Below are positions 24,233-34,447 of a stretch of 64,000 nucleotides of DNA, one piece after another. The notes beneath the pieces were generated by a model, which saw only the letters and a program-made list of their open reading frames with translations, was not told where the DNA came from and made no database searches. The translations under genes and the position numbers were made by a program. This DNA is from Bacillus sp. ISL-45 (GTDB taxonomy: Bacteria; Bacillota; Bacilli; Bacillales; Cytobacillaceae), in contig NZ_JAGGQQ010000009.1 in the NCBI RefSeq assembly GCF_018613195.1, positions 124,001-188,000 on the forward strand, given 5' to 3'. Numbering within the stretch: the stretch's first letter is position 1; each line of letters starts with the position of its first letter.

Positions 24233-26047
24233 TCAATATTCTGTTGTGGTCGGTTTAAGCTTTGTTCTATCCAATGTTTTTTCCTTGTTTGCTTTAACCG
24301 GATTTTCTGTCAAGAGATAACCGGCATAGGCTTTGTTCCATTTTTTGATTGCCAGATAAGATAGTAAGACTGTAATCGCAAGTATCCCAGTGATGATTGG
24401 CCAAAATGCTGAAGAAACATAACCTCCATCGTACGCTAATCCAATTGGCGAGAAGACGACGTAGATGATGGCAACGAGAGCCAGCAGGACAACAGATACA
24501 GGCAACGAGTACTTCCATGGTACCATGTCGACTGCTGCCTCGGAGTGGAAAGTATATGGCTTTGCTGTTGGTTTCCACATTCCGATGGCGATCATAATTG
24601 CCACTTCGACTACAAACAAGATTGCGTAAATGTGGATAAAATGAATCGGTACAGCAAAATCGAATAGATGCTGCGTACCCCAAACGAGCATATAGTAAGT
24701 GATCACGTGGAAGATGATCACGACTTTAGCTGCAAGTGCAGGTACTCGTTTTGTGAAAATCCCGACAAGCAAGATGACGATGATTGGAATATTGAAAAAG
24801 CCTGTGAACCTTCTGATTAAATCCCATAATCCTTCGGGTGCGTTCATCAGCATCGGGGCGATACATAATGATACGACAGCCAGCAGTGTCCCAGCTATTT
24901 TACTTACCGATATTATTTTGCGGTCATCTGCTTCAGGGTTAAAGCGTGCTTTATAAATATCAAGCGCGAACATCGTTGCTGCGCTATTCAATAATGAGTT
25001 GAATGAGCTTAGTACTGCGCCAAGCAGGACAGCCAGAAAGAAGCCGGACATCCAGGTTGGCAATACATCGGAAATCAACGCTGGATAAGCCAAGTCAACT
25101 GACTTCAGCCCATCTCCGTACATATGGAAGGCAATGACGCCGGGAATCATCATCGTCAGCGGCACTAGCAGCTTATAGAATCCGGAAATCAAAACGCCTT
25201 TTTGGCCTTCAGCCAGGTTTTTCGCTCCAAGTGTACGCTGGATGACATATTGGTTTGAAGCCCAGTAGAATAAGTTAGCGAAAATCATCCCGGTAAAAAT
25301 GGTGCCGAATGGAACGGAATCTTGCTTTGTCCCAATTGAATTCATTTTTTCAGGGTTCGTAGTAGCGATTTGTTTCATCCCGTCCCCAATATTGCCATCG
25401 CCTAGTGCGATCAGGCCCAGTATTGGGACAAGAAGGCCAATGATAATCAAGCCAATCCCATTCAATGTATCCGAAATCGCAACAGCTTTCAGTCCGCCGA
25501 AAATCGCATAGATGGCCCCGATGATTCCGATGAGCCAGATGACAATCCAGACAGATGCTTCATACGAGATGCCGAACAGCTCTGGAAAGTTGAAAAGCTG
25601 CAATACGGCAAGTGCACCTGAATAGAGCATCGAAGGCGCGGTAACAAGAATGTATCCAAGCATAAAAAGAAGAACCGTATACTGTCTGACACCTTCATCA
25701 TATCGTTTGCTCAAAAATTCAGGCAGCGTTGTGAAATTGCCGCGAAGATACTTTGGCAGCAAATAGATGGCCATGATGATGATGGCAAAAGCAGCTGTCA
25801 CTTCCCATGCCATGTTGGAAAGATTGGTACGGTAGGCTTGTCCATTCAGGCCTACCAACTGTTCTGCCGAAAGGTTGGTGAGCAGGAGAGAACCTGCAAT
25901 AAAGCCGCCGGTCAACCCGCGGCCGGCTAGAAAATATCCAGCTGAATCGCTGACTTCTCCTTTTGTCTTTACATACGAATACCACGCGACGAGCCCCATG
26001 AAAAAGGCTGCTGAAATAAGAGTAAATCCTATACCCCCAAAAATCAT
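24233..26047 (-). CDS. Sodium:solute symporter (SSS family, SGLT/YidK-like)
   Basis: A 604-residue transporter with about 14 membrane segments. The N-terminal GYFLAGRGLTGGFIAGSLLLTNLSAEQLVGLNGQAY and the later GLKAVAISDTLNGIGL match the SSS family's sodium-coupled sugar and organic-solute branch (SglT/YidK-like). The substrate is not deducible. GGGGTG precedes the ATG. The gene is monocistronic between terminators. Confidence 0.9.
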   Translation of the reverse strand: MIFGGIGFTLISAAFFMGLVAWYSYVKTKGEVSDSAGYFLAGRGLTGGFIAGSLLLTNLSAEQLVGLNGQAYRTNLSNMAWEVTAAFAIIIMAIYLLPKYLRGNFTTLPEFLSKRYDEGVRQYTVLLFMLGYILVTAPSMLYSGALAVLQLFNFPELFGISYEASVWIVIWLIGIIGAIYAIFGGLKAVAISDTLNGIGLIIIGLLVPILGLIALGDGNIGDGMKQIATTNPEKMNSIGTKQDSVPFGTIFTGMIFANLFYWASNQYVIQRTLGAKNLAEGQKGVLISGFYKLLVPLTMMIPGVIAFHMYGDGLKSVDLAYPALISDVLPTWMSGFFLAVLLGAVLSSFNSLLNSAATMFALDIYKARFNPEADDRKIISVSKIAGTLLAVVSLCIAPMLMNAPEGLWDLIRRFTGFFNIPIIVILLVGIFTKRVPALAAKVVIIFHVITYYMLVWGTQHLFDFAVPIHFIHIYAILFVVEVAIMIAIGMWKPTAKPYTFHSEAAVDMVPWKYSLPVSVVLLALVAIIYVVFSPIGLAYDGGYVSSAFWPIITGILAITVLLSYLAIKKWNKAYAGYLLTENPVKANKEKTLDRTKLKPTTTEY

Positions 26048-26226
26048 CTTGTCGACACCCCTTGATGTGTAATTATTTTACATACTAAATAACCTGCTTG
26101 CTAACTCTTTAAACCTTTAGCGTGATAAAATCATCTCTTTTACCAAATATTTAAATTAGAAAATACTGGATTAAAATAATATAATAATAGGAGAAATACT
26201 AAAAATGGACGACTGGAGTGGTTCAG

Positions 26227-26601
26227 ATGGATTTTTCAATGGTGGTGTCGGAGGATCGAATCAAGCGTGCATACAAAGATGGAGAGTTTGAAAATTTGCC
26301 TGGCTACGGAAAGCCTTTGAATCTGGAAGATATGTCAGCCGTGCCAGAGGACCTGAGAATGGCCTACAAGATGCTGAAAAATGCAGGTTTTTCTCCGGAA
26401 GAACAGAGGCTCAGGCAGGAAGTGATGTCCATCGAGGATTTGATACGCAACTGTGAAAATCCTGATGAGAAAAACAGACTGAACCAGGAACTTAGCCAAA
26501 AATTGCTAAGATACAATAAAATAATGTCCAGCAGGGGAGCTAAAACAAATTCCTATCTATTTAAAAATTACGAACGGAAAATTGAAAAGAAGCTGTTATA
26601 A
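26227..26601 (+). CDS. DUF1992 (DnaJ-C28-like) protein
   Basis: A 124-residue protein with the DUF1992 pattern EDRIKRAYKDGEFENLPGYGKPLNLED and MAYKMLKNAGFSPEE. The function in bacteria is unknown; the family has a J-domain-associated relative in eukaryotes. The ATG at 26227 has GGAG 8 nt upstream, so the GTG at 26218 is not preferred. It is followed by a terminator. Confidence 0.88.
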   Translation: MDFSMVVSEDRIKRAYKDGEFENLPGYGKPLNLEDMSAVPEDLRMAYKMLKNAGFSPEEQRLRQEVMSIEDLIRNCENPDEKNRLNQELSQKLLRYNKIMSSRGAKTNSYLFKNYERKIEKKLL

Positions 26602-26605
26602 AATA

Positions 26606-26645
26606 AAGGGCCAGGCGGAGAAAACTCCAGCCTGGCCCTTCTGTT
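26606..26645. terminator. Bidirectional terminator
   Basis: Perfect 11-bp stem AAGGGCCAGGC / GCCTGGCCCTT between convergent genes. Confidence 0.85.
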
Positions 26646-26676
26646 ATTAAGATGTTTCAATCAACTACGGATTTGC

Positions 26677-28158
26677 TTACGCTCCGAGTGTTTTGATTTT
26701 TTCAGCAGCTGCTGCTGTTTGGCTGACGTATGCTGCGATTGTCTCATTATCGTCATTCAATGTTTCAATCGTTGCGTTCATTTCTTCCAGGCCTGCTGTT
26801 GCCTGCTCAATGATGGCCGCCAGCTCACGTGTTGAGGCTTCAACACCGCCTGTCTGATTTTTAACATCACTGACAGTCAATTCGAATTGGCTGAATTGGT
26901 TCGTCAGTTCACGAAGGGTGCTGCTGACTTCCGTGAAGAAACCAGAAACCTCTCCGACTGCGGAACGGCTCTCTGCCAGCTTTTCACTGCTGTCGTTCAT
27001 TTTCTCCAGAGCTGCTGAGTTTGTTTCATTAACAGAAGTAAGGTTCTCGGTAATTTGGATTGCTGTTTCTTTCGTCATTTCCGCAAGCTTGCGTATCTCA
27101 TTGGCAACAACTGAGAAGCCTTTGCCTGCCTCACCGGCGCGTGCAGCTTCAATCGAGGCATTGAGGGCAAGAAGATTTGTTTGCTCTGTGATGTTGCGGA
27201 TGTTGACGATGAACCCGTTCGTTTCTTCAATCTTCTTCGTGAGCATGGAGAATGTCTGGCTGAGTTCGGAAATTGAAGCAGCCAGCTCCTTCATGTCGCC
27301 CTGGAGCTCGGTGAGTTTAACGGAGCCGCTCTCGGATGCTTTTGCAGCCTGCAAAGTATTGTCAGAGAGCAGGACGGACATATCGGACATTTCATCCATT
27401 CTTTGCTTTGTCAGTTCTGCATTTTCGGAAATTTGGTTAATCTGTTCAGTCTGAACCTGGCTTCCGGCAGAAATTTCATTTACAGCGATTTTCATTTCTG
27501 TTTGCGAAGACAGATGGGTCTGGATTTGTCCATTTATTTTACCGAGACTCTCCGTCACGACGAGCAGCTCACCATGCAGCAGGGCACTATGCTGCTCTTT
27601 GCGGACTTTTTCATTTTCAGATTCCGCAAGAAAAGCTTCCAGTGATTTAAAGGCATTTCCATTTAGACGGATCAAGACGAACAGCACTGCGCCAAGCAAA
27701 ATATAGCAAAGGAGAATCGCTGTGAATGTGCTGCCTAAAAAGTCCTGGTTTTCTGTGGCCAGCAACGTGTTCAATACGACTCCCACCAGCCCGAGGGTGT
27801 ATCCGGTAACAAAGATCTTTATTTCAAAATGGATGGCCGAAAAGACCGCCAGGAATAGCAGGACGAGCAAAAATCCCCCATTGCCTCCGAACATTCCGAT
27901 ATAAAAGTAATGATGGATGAAGATTGCCGCAAAAGCAGCATAAGGGAACAAGGACTCCTTCTTAAGCCATAGCTGGAATATCAGGAAAAACAGTACAAAA
28001 AATGTTAATTCGCTTACATAAACCATCGTTTTCAAAATCGGTTCTTTTTCAATGAGGGTGTATGCAGATGTCGCAATCAAGGATACCGAATAAGTGCTGA
28101 GCATCAAGATGTTTTTCTTTCTCGTATCCTGCCTGCGGAGATTTTGAATAGCCTCCAC
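26677..28158 (-). CDS. Methyl-accepting chemotaxis protein with seven-TM N-terminus
   Basis: A 493-residue protein. Residues 1 to about 185 hold 5-6 hydrophobic segments but no extracellular ligand domain. The rest is a cytoplasmic receptor with the conserved hairpin tip [25 protein letters not shown]. It signals to CheA/CheW. With few or no external residues, sensing may be of membrane or energetic state. GTG start with AAGGAGG. It lies next to motAB but in the opposite direction. Confidence 0.93.
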   Translation of the reverse strand: MEAIQNLRRQDTRKKNILMLSTYSVSLIATSAYTLIEKEPILKTMVYVSELTFFVLFFLIFQLWLKKESLFPYAAFAAIFIHHYFYIGMFGGNGGFLLVLLFLAVFSAIHFEIKIFVTGYTLGLVGVVLNTLLATENQDFLGSTFTAILLCYILLGAVLFVLIRLNGNAFKSLEAFLAESENEKVRKEQHSALLHGELLVVTESLGKINGQIQTHLSSQTEMKIAVNEISAGSQVQTEQINQISENAELTKQRMDEMSDMSVLLSDNTLQAAKASESGSVKLTELQGDMKELAASISELSQTFSMLTKKIEETNGFIVNIRNITEQTNLLALNASIEAARAGEAGKGFSVVANEIRKLAEMTKETAIQITENLTSVNETNSAALEKMNDSSEKLAESRSAVGEVSGFFTEVSSTLRELTNQFSQFELTVSDVKNQTGGVEASTRELAAIIEQATAGLEEMNATIETLNDDNETIAAYVSQTAAAAEKIKTLGA

Positions 28159-28359
28159 GTAAAATCCTCCTTAGATGTTCTTAGTTCTTACTTATACTAT
28201 ATCGGCATAAGAAATCTGAATCTTTATTGTTCATGAAAAATTATTTTTACGGGCCATCACTTAAGATTTTTTAAAATATGTCGAAATAAAAAGAGATATT
28301 TATGACTGTTGGAAGACCTAAAGACAGAAATAGAAGTAAAGCAGACAGGGGAGTCGTAC

Positions 28360-29154
28360 ATGGATAAGTCGTCGATCATTGGTGTCATATTAGCGATCAT
28401 TGCAGTAGGAGTCGGGATGGTGTTCAAAGGGGTTAGTCCGAGTGCCCTTGCCAATCCGGCAGCGATCTTAATTATATTGGTGGGTACTGTTGCAGCGGTG
28501 ACAATTGCCTTTCCTGCAAAAGAACTGAAGAAAGTACCCAAGCTTTTCAAGATTTTATTCAAGGAACAGGAAAGTGCGGATTTACCTTCATTGATCCGTT
28601 TATTTTCTGAATGGGCCCAGCTAGCCCGAAAAGAAGGCTTGCTTGCACTTGAAGCGAAAACAAGTGAAATCGATGATGAGTTTCTAAAGAATGGGCTTTC
28701 GCTTGCGGTAGATGGCCAGAGCGCTGATTATATCAGGGACGTTTTAACAGAAGAAGTTGAAGCGATGGAAGAACGCCACCTCTCAGGAGCGGCCATTTTC
28801 ACCCAGGCTGGAACATATGCTCCGACATTGGGAGTTCTTGGTGCAGTAGTGGGTTTGATTGCGGCGCTGAGCCATATGGACAATACCGATGAACTTGGCA
28901 GAGCGATCAGTGCTGCTTTCGTGGCGACACTATTGGGGATTTTCACTGGTTACGTTCTATGGCATCCATTCGCCAATAAACTGAAGCGCAAATCAAAACA
29001 GGAAGCACAAGTGAAATACATGATGATTGAGGGGATTCTTTCAATCCTTGAAGGTGAAGCACCAAGGGTAATTGAGCAGAAGCTTGCCTCCTATCTGCCA
29101 GCTGGCGAACGGAAAATGATCCTCGAAGAAAGCAGCGTGGCGAAGGATGAGTAG
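28360..29154 (+). CDS. motA: Flagellar motor stator subunit MotA
   Basis: A 264-residue protein with four membrane segments. The sequence (MDKSSIIGVILAIIAVGVG, LPSLIRLFSEWAQLARKEGLL, THIL not present; GTYAPTLGVLGAVVGLIAAL) is close to B. subtilis MotA. It forms the proton channel with MotB and drives rotation. The ATG at 28360 has CAGGGGAG 6 nt upstream, so the longer frame from 28309 is not used. It overlaps motB by 8 bp. Confidence 0.96.
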   Translation: MDKSSIIGVILAIIAVGVGMVFKGVSPSALANPAAILIILVGTVAAVTIAFPAKELKKVPKLFKILFKEQESADLPSLIRLFSEWAQLARKEGLLALEAKTSEIDDEFLKNGLSLAVDGQSADYIRDVLTEEVEAMEERHLSGAAIFTQAGTYAPTLGVLGAVVGLIAALSHMDNTDELGRAISAAFVATLLGIFTGYVLWHPFANKLKRKSKQEAQVKYMMIEGILSILEGEAPRVIEQKLASYLPAGERKMILEESSVAKDE

Positions 29155-29911
29155 GAAAAGGAAGAAGAAGCATCATGAGGAGCATATGGATGAGTCCTGG
29201 CTGATCCCGTATGCCGATCTGCTCACTCTCCTGCTCGCATTGTTCATTGTTCTATTTGCGATGAGCTCAGTCGATGCCACTAAGTTCCAGCAACTGTCGA
29301 AGGCCTTCAATGATGTTTTTGCCGGGGGTACTGGAGTATTCGAATTCCAGAGTCCAATGCCGGAAGGCCAAATGGAATTGCCTGACGTACGCAAGGAAGA
29401 TGTCGAAAAGAATGACCAGGATGATAACGCCAAGGATCAAATGGAGCTTCTGGCCATCCAGCAGAAGGTCAACTCTTATATAAAAGAGAAAAGGCTGACA
29501 GATAAATTGGATACGAAGCTGACGGACGAGGGACTGCTGCTGACAATCCGTGACAATGTCCTGTTTGAATCAGGACGGGCGGAGGTCCGTACGTCAGATA
29601 TGAATATTGCAAATGAAATTGCGAACTTGCTGGTAATGGAGCCGCCGCGGAACATCATAATCAGCGGCCACACTGACAATGTGCCAATCAGGACCGCCAG
29701 ATATGAATCAAACTGGGAACTCAGCGTCATGCGTGCCGTCGAATTCATGAAGATCATCTTGAAAAATGAACAACTTGACCCGCGCTGGTTCAGCGCCAAG
29801 GGTTTCGGTGAATTCCAGCCAGTGGCTGCGAATGATACCGTCGAAGGCAAAGCAAGGAACAGACGGGTAGAAATTTTAATCCTACCAAGGACAAGCAATA
29901 ATCCGGGATAA
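29147..29911 (+). CDS. motB: Flagellar motor stator subunit MotB
   Basis: A 254-residue protein: one membrane segment near residues 18-40 with the proton-binding Asp in WLIPYADLLTLLLALFIVLFA, a linker, then a C-terminal OmpA-like peptidoglycan-binding domain (SGHTDNVPIRTARYESNWELS). It anchors the stator to the wall. It is translated with motA through an 8-bp overlap. Confidence 0.96.
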   Translation: MSRKRKKKHHEEHMDESWLIPYADLLTLLLALFIVLFAMSSVDATKFQQLSKAFNDVFAGGTGVFEFQSPMPEGQMELPDVRKEDVEKNDQDDNAKDQMELLAIQQKVNSYIKEKRLTDKLDTKLTDEGLLLTIRDNVLFESGRAEVRTSDMNIANEIANLLVMEPPRNIIISGHTDNVPIRTARYESNWELSVMRAVEFMKIILKNEQLDPRWFSAKGFGEFQPVAANDTVEGKARNRRVEILILPRTSNNPG

Positions 29912-29921
29912 TAAGATCAAG

Positions 29922-29957
29922 AACCGCTGCCATGTTAGTTGGCGGCGGTTTTTATTT
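29922..29957 (+). terminator. Terminator of motAB
   Basis: Stem AACCGCTGCC / GGCGGCGGTT with a 9-nt loop, then TTTATTTT. Confidence 0.85.
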
Positions 29958-30029
29958 TACAAAAGGTATTTTCATAAATTTGGTTATTTGCTATGATTTA
30001 GGAATCTGAAATTACGAGGTAAACCAAAA

Positions 30030-31247
30030 ATGAATAAACTTAAAAACTATTACCGGCAATTCCATCCGATTGTATGGGTTCTGCTGAGCGGGACTGTTCT
30101 TGCAAGGGGTTCAGCGTTTGCGACGCTTCCTTTCCTGGCCATTTACTTATCCAGGAATCTTGATTTGCATCCAGTATTAATCGGGATCACGATTGGGATT
30201 AGCCCATTATCAGGCGTGGTCGGCGGTTTCCTGGGCGGACATTTATCTGACCGATTTGGACGCAAGCCAGTCATGATCGGTTCATTGTTTTCGATGTCGC
30301 TCGTCTATTTCGGCTTTATGATCGCCGAGACCCCGGGATGGTTCATTATTCTTAATGCGCTGAATGGTTTAAGCGGGTCATTTTTCGAACCAACCGGCCA
30401 GGCGCTGATTGCCGATCTGACTGAAAAAAGCAAGCGAATGAGAGCGTTCTCTCTAAGGTATACGGCGATCAATATCGGAGCTTCGGTTGGCCCGTTGCTC
30501 GGTGCCTATCTCGCGGTGGTTTCAGCAAAATCGGCTTTCATGGTAACAGGGATCATGTATTTCATATATGTACTGATTCTGGCACTGATGATGAAGAAAT
30601 ACAATTTGGGGAATCCAGCAAGTCAAACAGTCTCTAAAGTAACGATCGCCAGCTCCCTGAAAATAATTAGCAAAGATAAGGCATTAAGGTACTTGATTTT
30701 AGGAACAATCATCATTAATTTTGGATATTCGCAAATGGAATCAAATGTCCCGCAGTATCTTGAATCAACAATTGCTAATGGAGTTTTCGTATATTCAGTG
30801 ATGTTGTCCATCAATGCTGTCATGGTCGTCTTGCTGCAGATGCCGATCAGCCACTTTGCAGAAAGGTTCAAAACGATGCAGGTCATGATGGCCGGTGCAG
30901 TCTTCCTATCAGCGGGCATGCTGGCATTCGGGTTTGTAACAGGTTGGTATACAGGCATATTGGCGATTGTCTTCATCACAATAGGGGAAATCTTGATCTT
31001 CCCCTCAAGCAGTTATCTTGTCGATCAGCTCGCAACAGATGAACTTCGGGGAACCTATTTCGGGGCAGCGCAGTTCCGGAGAATCGGCCATTTCCTCGGT
31101 CCGATTGCGGGAGGTTATTTATTGAATGAAGCAGGAGGTACGGTTTTATTCTCGTTCATCGCCCTTGCAGTGCTCGGAAGTATCATCTTTTTCATTCAGG
31201 GGAACAAGATATTCGTAAAAACAGCAGCAACAGCCGTTAAGGGATGA
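30030..31247 (+). CDS. MFS transporter
   Basis: A 405-residue, 12-segment transporter. The loop 2-3 motif GGHLSDRFGRKPVM is the major facilitator signature, and the drug:proton antiporter pattern is suggested by PLLGAYL in helix 5. The substrate is unknown. GAGGT precedes the ATG. It has its own terminator. Confidence 0.92.
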   Translation: MNKLKNYYRQFHPIVWVLLSGTVLARGSAFATLPFLAIYLSRNLDLHPVLIGITIGISPLSGVVGGFLGGHLSDRFGRKPVMIGSLFSMSLVYFGFMIAETPGWFIILNALNGLSGSFFEPTGQALIADLTEKSKRMRAFSLRYTAINIGASVGPLLGAYLAVVSAKSAFMVTGIMYFIYVLILALMMKKYNLGNPASQTVSKVTIASSLKIISKDKALRYLILGTIIINFGYSQMESNVPQYLESTIANGVFVYSVMLSINAVMVVLLQMPISHFAERFKTMQVMMAGAVFLSAGMLAFGFVTGWYTGILAIVFITIGEILIFPSSSYLVDQLATDELRGTYFGAAQFRRIGHFLGPIAGGYLLNEAGGTVLFSFIALAVLGSIIFFIQGNKIFVKTAATAVKG

Positions 31248-31250
31248 TAA

Positions 31251-31286
31251 AAAAGCAAGATTCCACAAGGAATCTTGCTTTTTTTT
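31251..31286 (+). terminator. Terminator of MFS gene
   Basis: Perfect 14-bp stem AAAAGCAAGATTCC / GGAATCTTGCTTTT with loop ACAA and a U-run. Confidence 0.92.
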
Positions 31287-31350
31287 GTGCAGATTAGCCT
31301 GAATATAAGGCATTATTGCCTCGAAAATTACGTTGAAAGGGTGGCTTTTT

Positions 31351-31415
31351 TAGCGGAAAATTCTTTTTTATAGCGACTTTTTCATTTATATAGCGAGAAA
31401 TTCTTTTTTATAGCG
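31351..31415. repeat. 20-bp tandem units (TAGCG type), four copies
   Basis: TAGCG recurs at 31351, 31371, 31391 and 31411, exactly 20 bp apart, followed by A/T-rich text. It is the reverse complement of the CGCTATAAAAA units at 40,029 and 48,000. The stretch 31,287-31,469 has no gene. Confidence 0.75.
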
Positions 31416-31469
31416 AAATGGTAACTACATGTCTTAAATACCATCTTTCTGTTAAAAAAAGCCCCATCA

Positions 31470-31583
31470 TTACTCGGCTTCCTGTTCCGGTGTATCCGGC
31501 TGGCACATTTTATCGATACCGACACCGATCACGAGCATCATCGCAATCGGAATGGAGAAGTTTAAAATATGAACAATTGTCAT
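31470..31583 (-). CDS. Small single-span membrane protein (37 aa)
   Basis: A 37-residue protein with one membrane segment (ILNFSIPIAMMLVIGVGI) and an acidic C-terminus with one Cys (KMCQPDTPEQEAE). GGGAGG lies 8 nt upstream of the ATG, so it is very likely translated. It is divergent from nosD, so it might belong to copper-enzyme maturation or respiration, but there is no family match. Confidence 0.65.
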   Translation of the reverse strand: MTIVHILNFSIPIAMMLVIGVGIDKMCQPDTPEQEAE

Positions 31584-31824
31584 GTCCAAGTCCTCCCTTA
31601 ACCTTAATAAGGTTTACATATTAATAACATTATATTTTATTTGTCACAAAATAGACACAAATACTTTTAATTATTCTGAAAACTTCAAAATTTTAACGAA
31701 TTAACCCCTATTTTCACAGTAATTCACATCATTAACTTCAACGATTCCCAACAAATATTTCAAGGTTTCATCACATTTATTTGCTAGTTTTAAAAAGAGA
31801 ATAAAGCCGGGAGGAGGCAGCTGT

Positions 31825-33171
31825 ATGCGGAAGCTGAAAAAGCCATTTGCAATCTTTATCTTTTTGCTTCTTTTGCTCGTCCCTGTTAATGCCTTTGCCG
31901 ATGAGTTCACAGTGGAGAGCGGCCAATCGATCCAGAGTGCCGTCGAAGGTGCCAAAAATGGAGATACCATCCATGTCTCTCCTGGAGTTTTTAAAGAAAA
32001 TGTGATGATCACTAAGGAAATCTCCATAAAAGGAGAAGAAGGAGCCGTAATCGATGGCGGTGGAAAAGGGAATGTCATTATGGTCACAGTTTCAAATGTG
32101 GTCCTTGAGGGACTCACGATCCAGAATAGCGGTACTGGTCAGGAAGACAGCGGGATCTACATTAAAAAAGCCCATTATAATGTGATCAAGAACAATACAT
32201 TGAAAAATGTCCAGAATGGAATTTATATAGCGAACAGCAATGAAAACAAGCTGCATGGAAATAGGATTGCAAGCAATGAATCTCATTTCTCTAAGCGTGG
32301 GAACGGAATCCATATGTTTAAGGGTGGAGGCCATTTACTGAAAGAGAATGAGATTTCCAATGTTCAGGATGGAATTTATTTTGATTTTACGAAAGGCATC
32401 AAGGTGCAAAGGAATCACATCAGGGACTCACGCTATGGCATGCATTTCATGTTCAGTGAAGGCATACTGGCAGAAAGAAACCATGTAGAAAAAAATGTGA
32501 CAGGCCTCATGGTAATGGATTCGGTCAGCATTGATTTTATTGAAAACAAGGTAACCGACCACTTTCACTTCCGCGGCTATGGAATCCTGATTTATGAAAC
32601 AGAAGACGTCCTCCTTGAGGGGAATGAAATACTTCGGAACAGCACTGGGCTGTCCCTGGAATACGGGATTAATACCTTGATCAACAAGAATCAGATTGCC
32701 GCCAATCAAGTTGGCCTGGAATTCATGGGCAAGAACGAAAATAACACGTTTTCAGAAAACAATTTTATCGGAAATGTCGTTCAATCAAAGATTTCAGGGG
32801 AGGACATGAGGCTCGATGATGGAGTGAAGGGAAATTACTGGGATGATTACAGCAGTTTTGACCTTTCAGGTGATGGTGTGGGAGAAGAAGCATACAAGGC
32901 AGGTTCACTGTACGATCGCCTTTTGCGCAAACAGCCTTACTGGCAATTCTTTTTTGAAAGCCCATCGATCAAGCTGTGGACCAAGGCGGAAGCTTTGTTT
33001 CCTTCATTTGGGTCAGCAGATGTGTATGATGCCCGCCCGCTGGTCGAACCGGTTACCATGCTTCAGGAAACCGAACAGTACAGCAAAGACCGGATGATCC
33101 CCGGAATTATAGGCATACTGTTTATTTTGTTCTCGATATTTGTCATTGTGAAAGGAAGGAAACTGCGATGA
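31825..33171 (+). CDS. nosD: NosD-type periplasmic copper-insertion protein
   Basis: A 448-residue protein: signal peptide (LLLLLVPVNAFADE), a long right-handed beta-helix of about 25-residue units (NENKLHGNRIAS type repeats, CASH/NosD domain), and a C-terminal membrane anchor (IIGILFILFSIFVIVKG). In nitrous-oxide reducers NosDFY matures the copper cluster of NosZ. It leads a four-gene operon with nosL, nosY and nosF; overlap with nosL is 4 bp. NosZ itself is not in this window. Confidence 0.93.
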   Translation: MRKLKKPFAIFIFLLLLLVPVNAFADEFTVESGQSIQSAVEGAKNGDTIHVSPGVFKENVMITKEISIKGEEGAVIDGGGKGNVIMVTVSNVVLEGLTIQNSGTGQEDSGIYIKKAHYNVIKNNTLKNVQNGIYIANSNENKLHGNRIASNESHFSKRGNGIHMFKGGGHLLKENEISNVQDGIYFDFTKGIKVQRNHIRDSRYGMHFMFSEGILAERNHVEKNVTGLMVMDSVSIDFIENKVTDHFHFRGYGILIYETEDVLLEGNEILRNSTGLSLEYGINTLINKNQIAANQVGLEFMGKNENNTFSENNFIGNVVQSKISGEDMRLDDGVKGNYWDDYSSFDLSGDGVGEEAYKAGSLYDRLLRKQPYWQFFFESPSIKLWTKAEALFPSFGSADVYDARPLVEPVTMLQETEQYSKDRMIPGIIGILFILFSIFVIVKGRKLR

Positions 33172-33632
33172 TCAAAAAGCTTGGAGTTTTTTTGATAATG
33201 TCGGCAGCGGTAGTATCGGGCTGCAATAACAGCAAGATGGAGCCGGAGGAAATCAACCCGGAAATCGATGTATGCGAGGTGTGCAACATGGGTCTAGCCC
33301 ATGAGCACTTTGCTGCCGAGGTCGTCACTGCTGATGGTGAAGTGTATAAATTTGATGATATAGGATGTATGGATGAATTCATGGAGATGGAAGAACATCT
33401 CAAGGAAGAAAATGCGGCAAAACAATATGTGCGTGATGTGGACACAGGCGAATGGGTCGAGCTTGAAAAAGCCTTCCATGCGTACCACCCTGATTTCTGG
33501 ACACCAATGGCAAATGGCGTTGTCAGTTTCAAGGATCAACAGAGCGCTGAAAAATATATTAAGGAACAGGGAATGGGCGAAGTGCTGGATTATGAGTCAT
33601 TAAAGAAACATGAGTGGAGCTGGGAGCAATGA
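33168..33632 (+). CDS. nosL: NosL copper chaperone lipoprotein
   Basis: A 154-residue protein with a lipobox (VVSGC, Cys19-20 region) and NosL's CEVCNMGL motif, which binds copper. NosL delivers copper to NosDFY/NosZ on the outer face of the membrane. It lies between nosD and nosY with small overlaps. A second NosL is encoded at 35,270. Confidence 0.93.
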   Translation: MIKKLGVFLIMSAAVVSGCNNSKMEPEEINPEIDVCEVCNMGLAHEHFAAEVVTADGEVYKFDDIGCMDEFMEMEEHLKEENAAKQYVRDVDTGEWVELEKAFHAYHPDFWTPMANGVVSFKDQQSAEKYIKEQGMGEVLDYESLKKHEWSWEQ

Positions 33633-34447
33633 GGCACATCGCGAGGCAGCAAATGACCTTGATGATGAGAAGCCATTGGCTTGCCGGCTTTGGCTTATTG
33701 TTCTCATCCCTGGCGGTAATGGTCGCTTTCCTTGGGAACACCGGCGGAACTGGGTTTGATGGTTTTAACAGGATGACAGCAAGCTTGCTGAATATCAACT
33801 TACTGCTGATTCCCTTGCTGTCTTTGCTGATCGGCAGCCTGTTCCTATCAGGCGAAAAGGAAGACCGGGGGCTAATGCTGCTGCTGACATACCCGATTTC
33901 GCCGTGGGCAGTTATCCTGGGGAAGTATGCAGGATTATTCGTTTCCGTCTGGTCTGTTTTGACGTTTGGGTATGGTGCAGCCTTGCTCGTTATCTTCTTC
34001 GCCGGCGGGGGATTCTCTGTTTCCTTGCTGATATTATTTTATCTGTATTCGATCCTGTTGGCGTCTACCTTCCTGTCGCTGGCAATGATGATTGGCATAA
34101 TCGCCAAAACACGATTCCAGGCACTGGGGATAAGCCTGATTGTCTGGGCTTTCCTTGTGCTTTTCTATGAATTTATCATCATGGGATTAAGCATGTTCTT
34201 GATGAAGCAATGGCTGCTGCCAATGCTTACTGTTTCCATCTTTCTGAATCCGGTGGAGTTGATCCGCGTCCAGTCAATTTTGTCGCTGGAGGGAGCATCA
34301 GTATTCGGCCCGCGCTTATATGATTTAACAATCTGGGCAGATGGATGGATCGGGAAAACGTTATTTGTACTTGCCGTTTTGCTCTGGACGGTACTGCCTG
34401 TCCTATACACAGTGTACAGGACGAAACGGGGGGTTAGTGATGAATAG
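33629..34447 (+). CDS. nosY: NosY-type ABC permease
   Basis: A 272-residue protein with six membrane segments (LINLLLIPLLSLLIGSLFL, ILLASTFLSLAMMIGIIAKTRF), the ABC-2 type permease pattern of NosY. GGAG lies 9 nt before the ATG at 33629. It pairs with the NosF ATPase and NosD. Confidence 0.88.
   Translation: MRHIARQQMTLMMRSHWLAGFGLLFSSLAVMVAFLGNTGGTGFDGFNRMTASLLNINLLLIPLLSLLIGSLFLSGEKEDRGLMLLLTYPISPWAVILGKYAGLFVSVWSVLTFGYGAALLVIFFAGGGFSVSLLILFYLYSILLASTFLSLAMMIGIIAKTRFQALGISLIVWAFLVLFYEFIIMGLSMFLMKQWLLPMLTVSIFLNPVELIRVQSILSLEGASVFGPRLYDLTIWADGWIGKTLFVLAVLLWTVLPVLYTVYRTKRGVSDE

Noticed and set aside
26918-27454. A 178-codon frame opposite the chemoreceptor
   Set aside because: Antisense shadow of a conserved coiled-coil gene.
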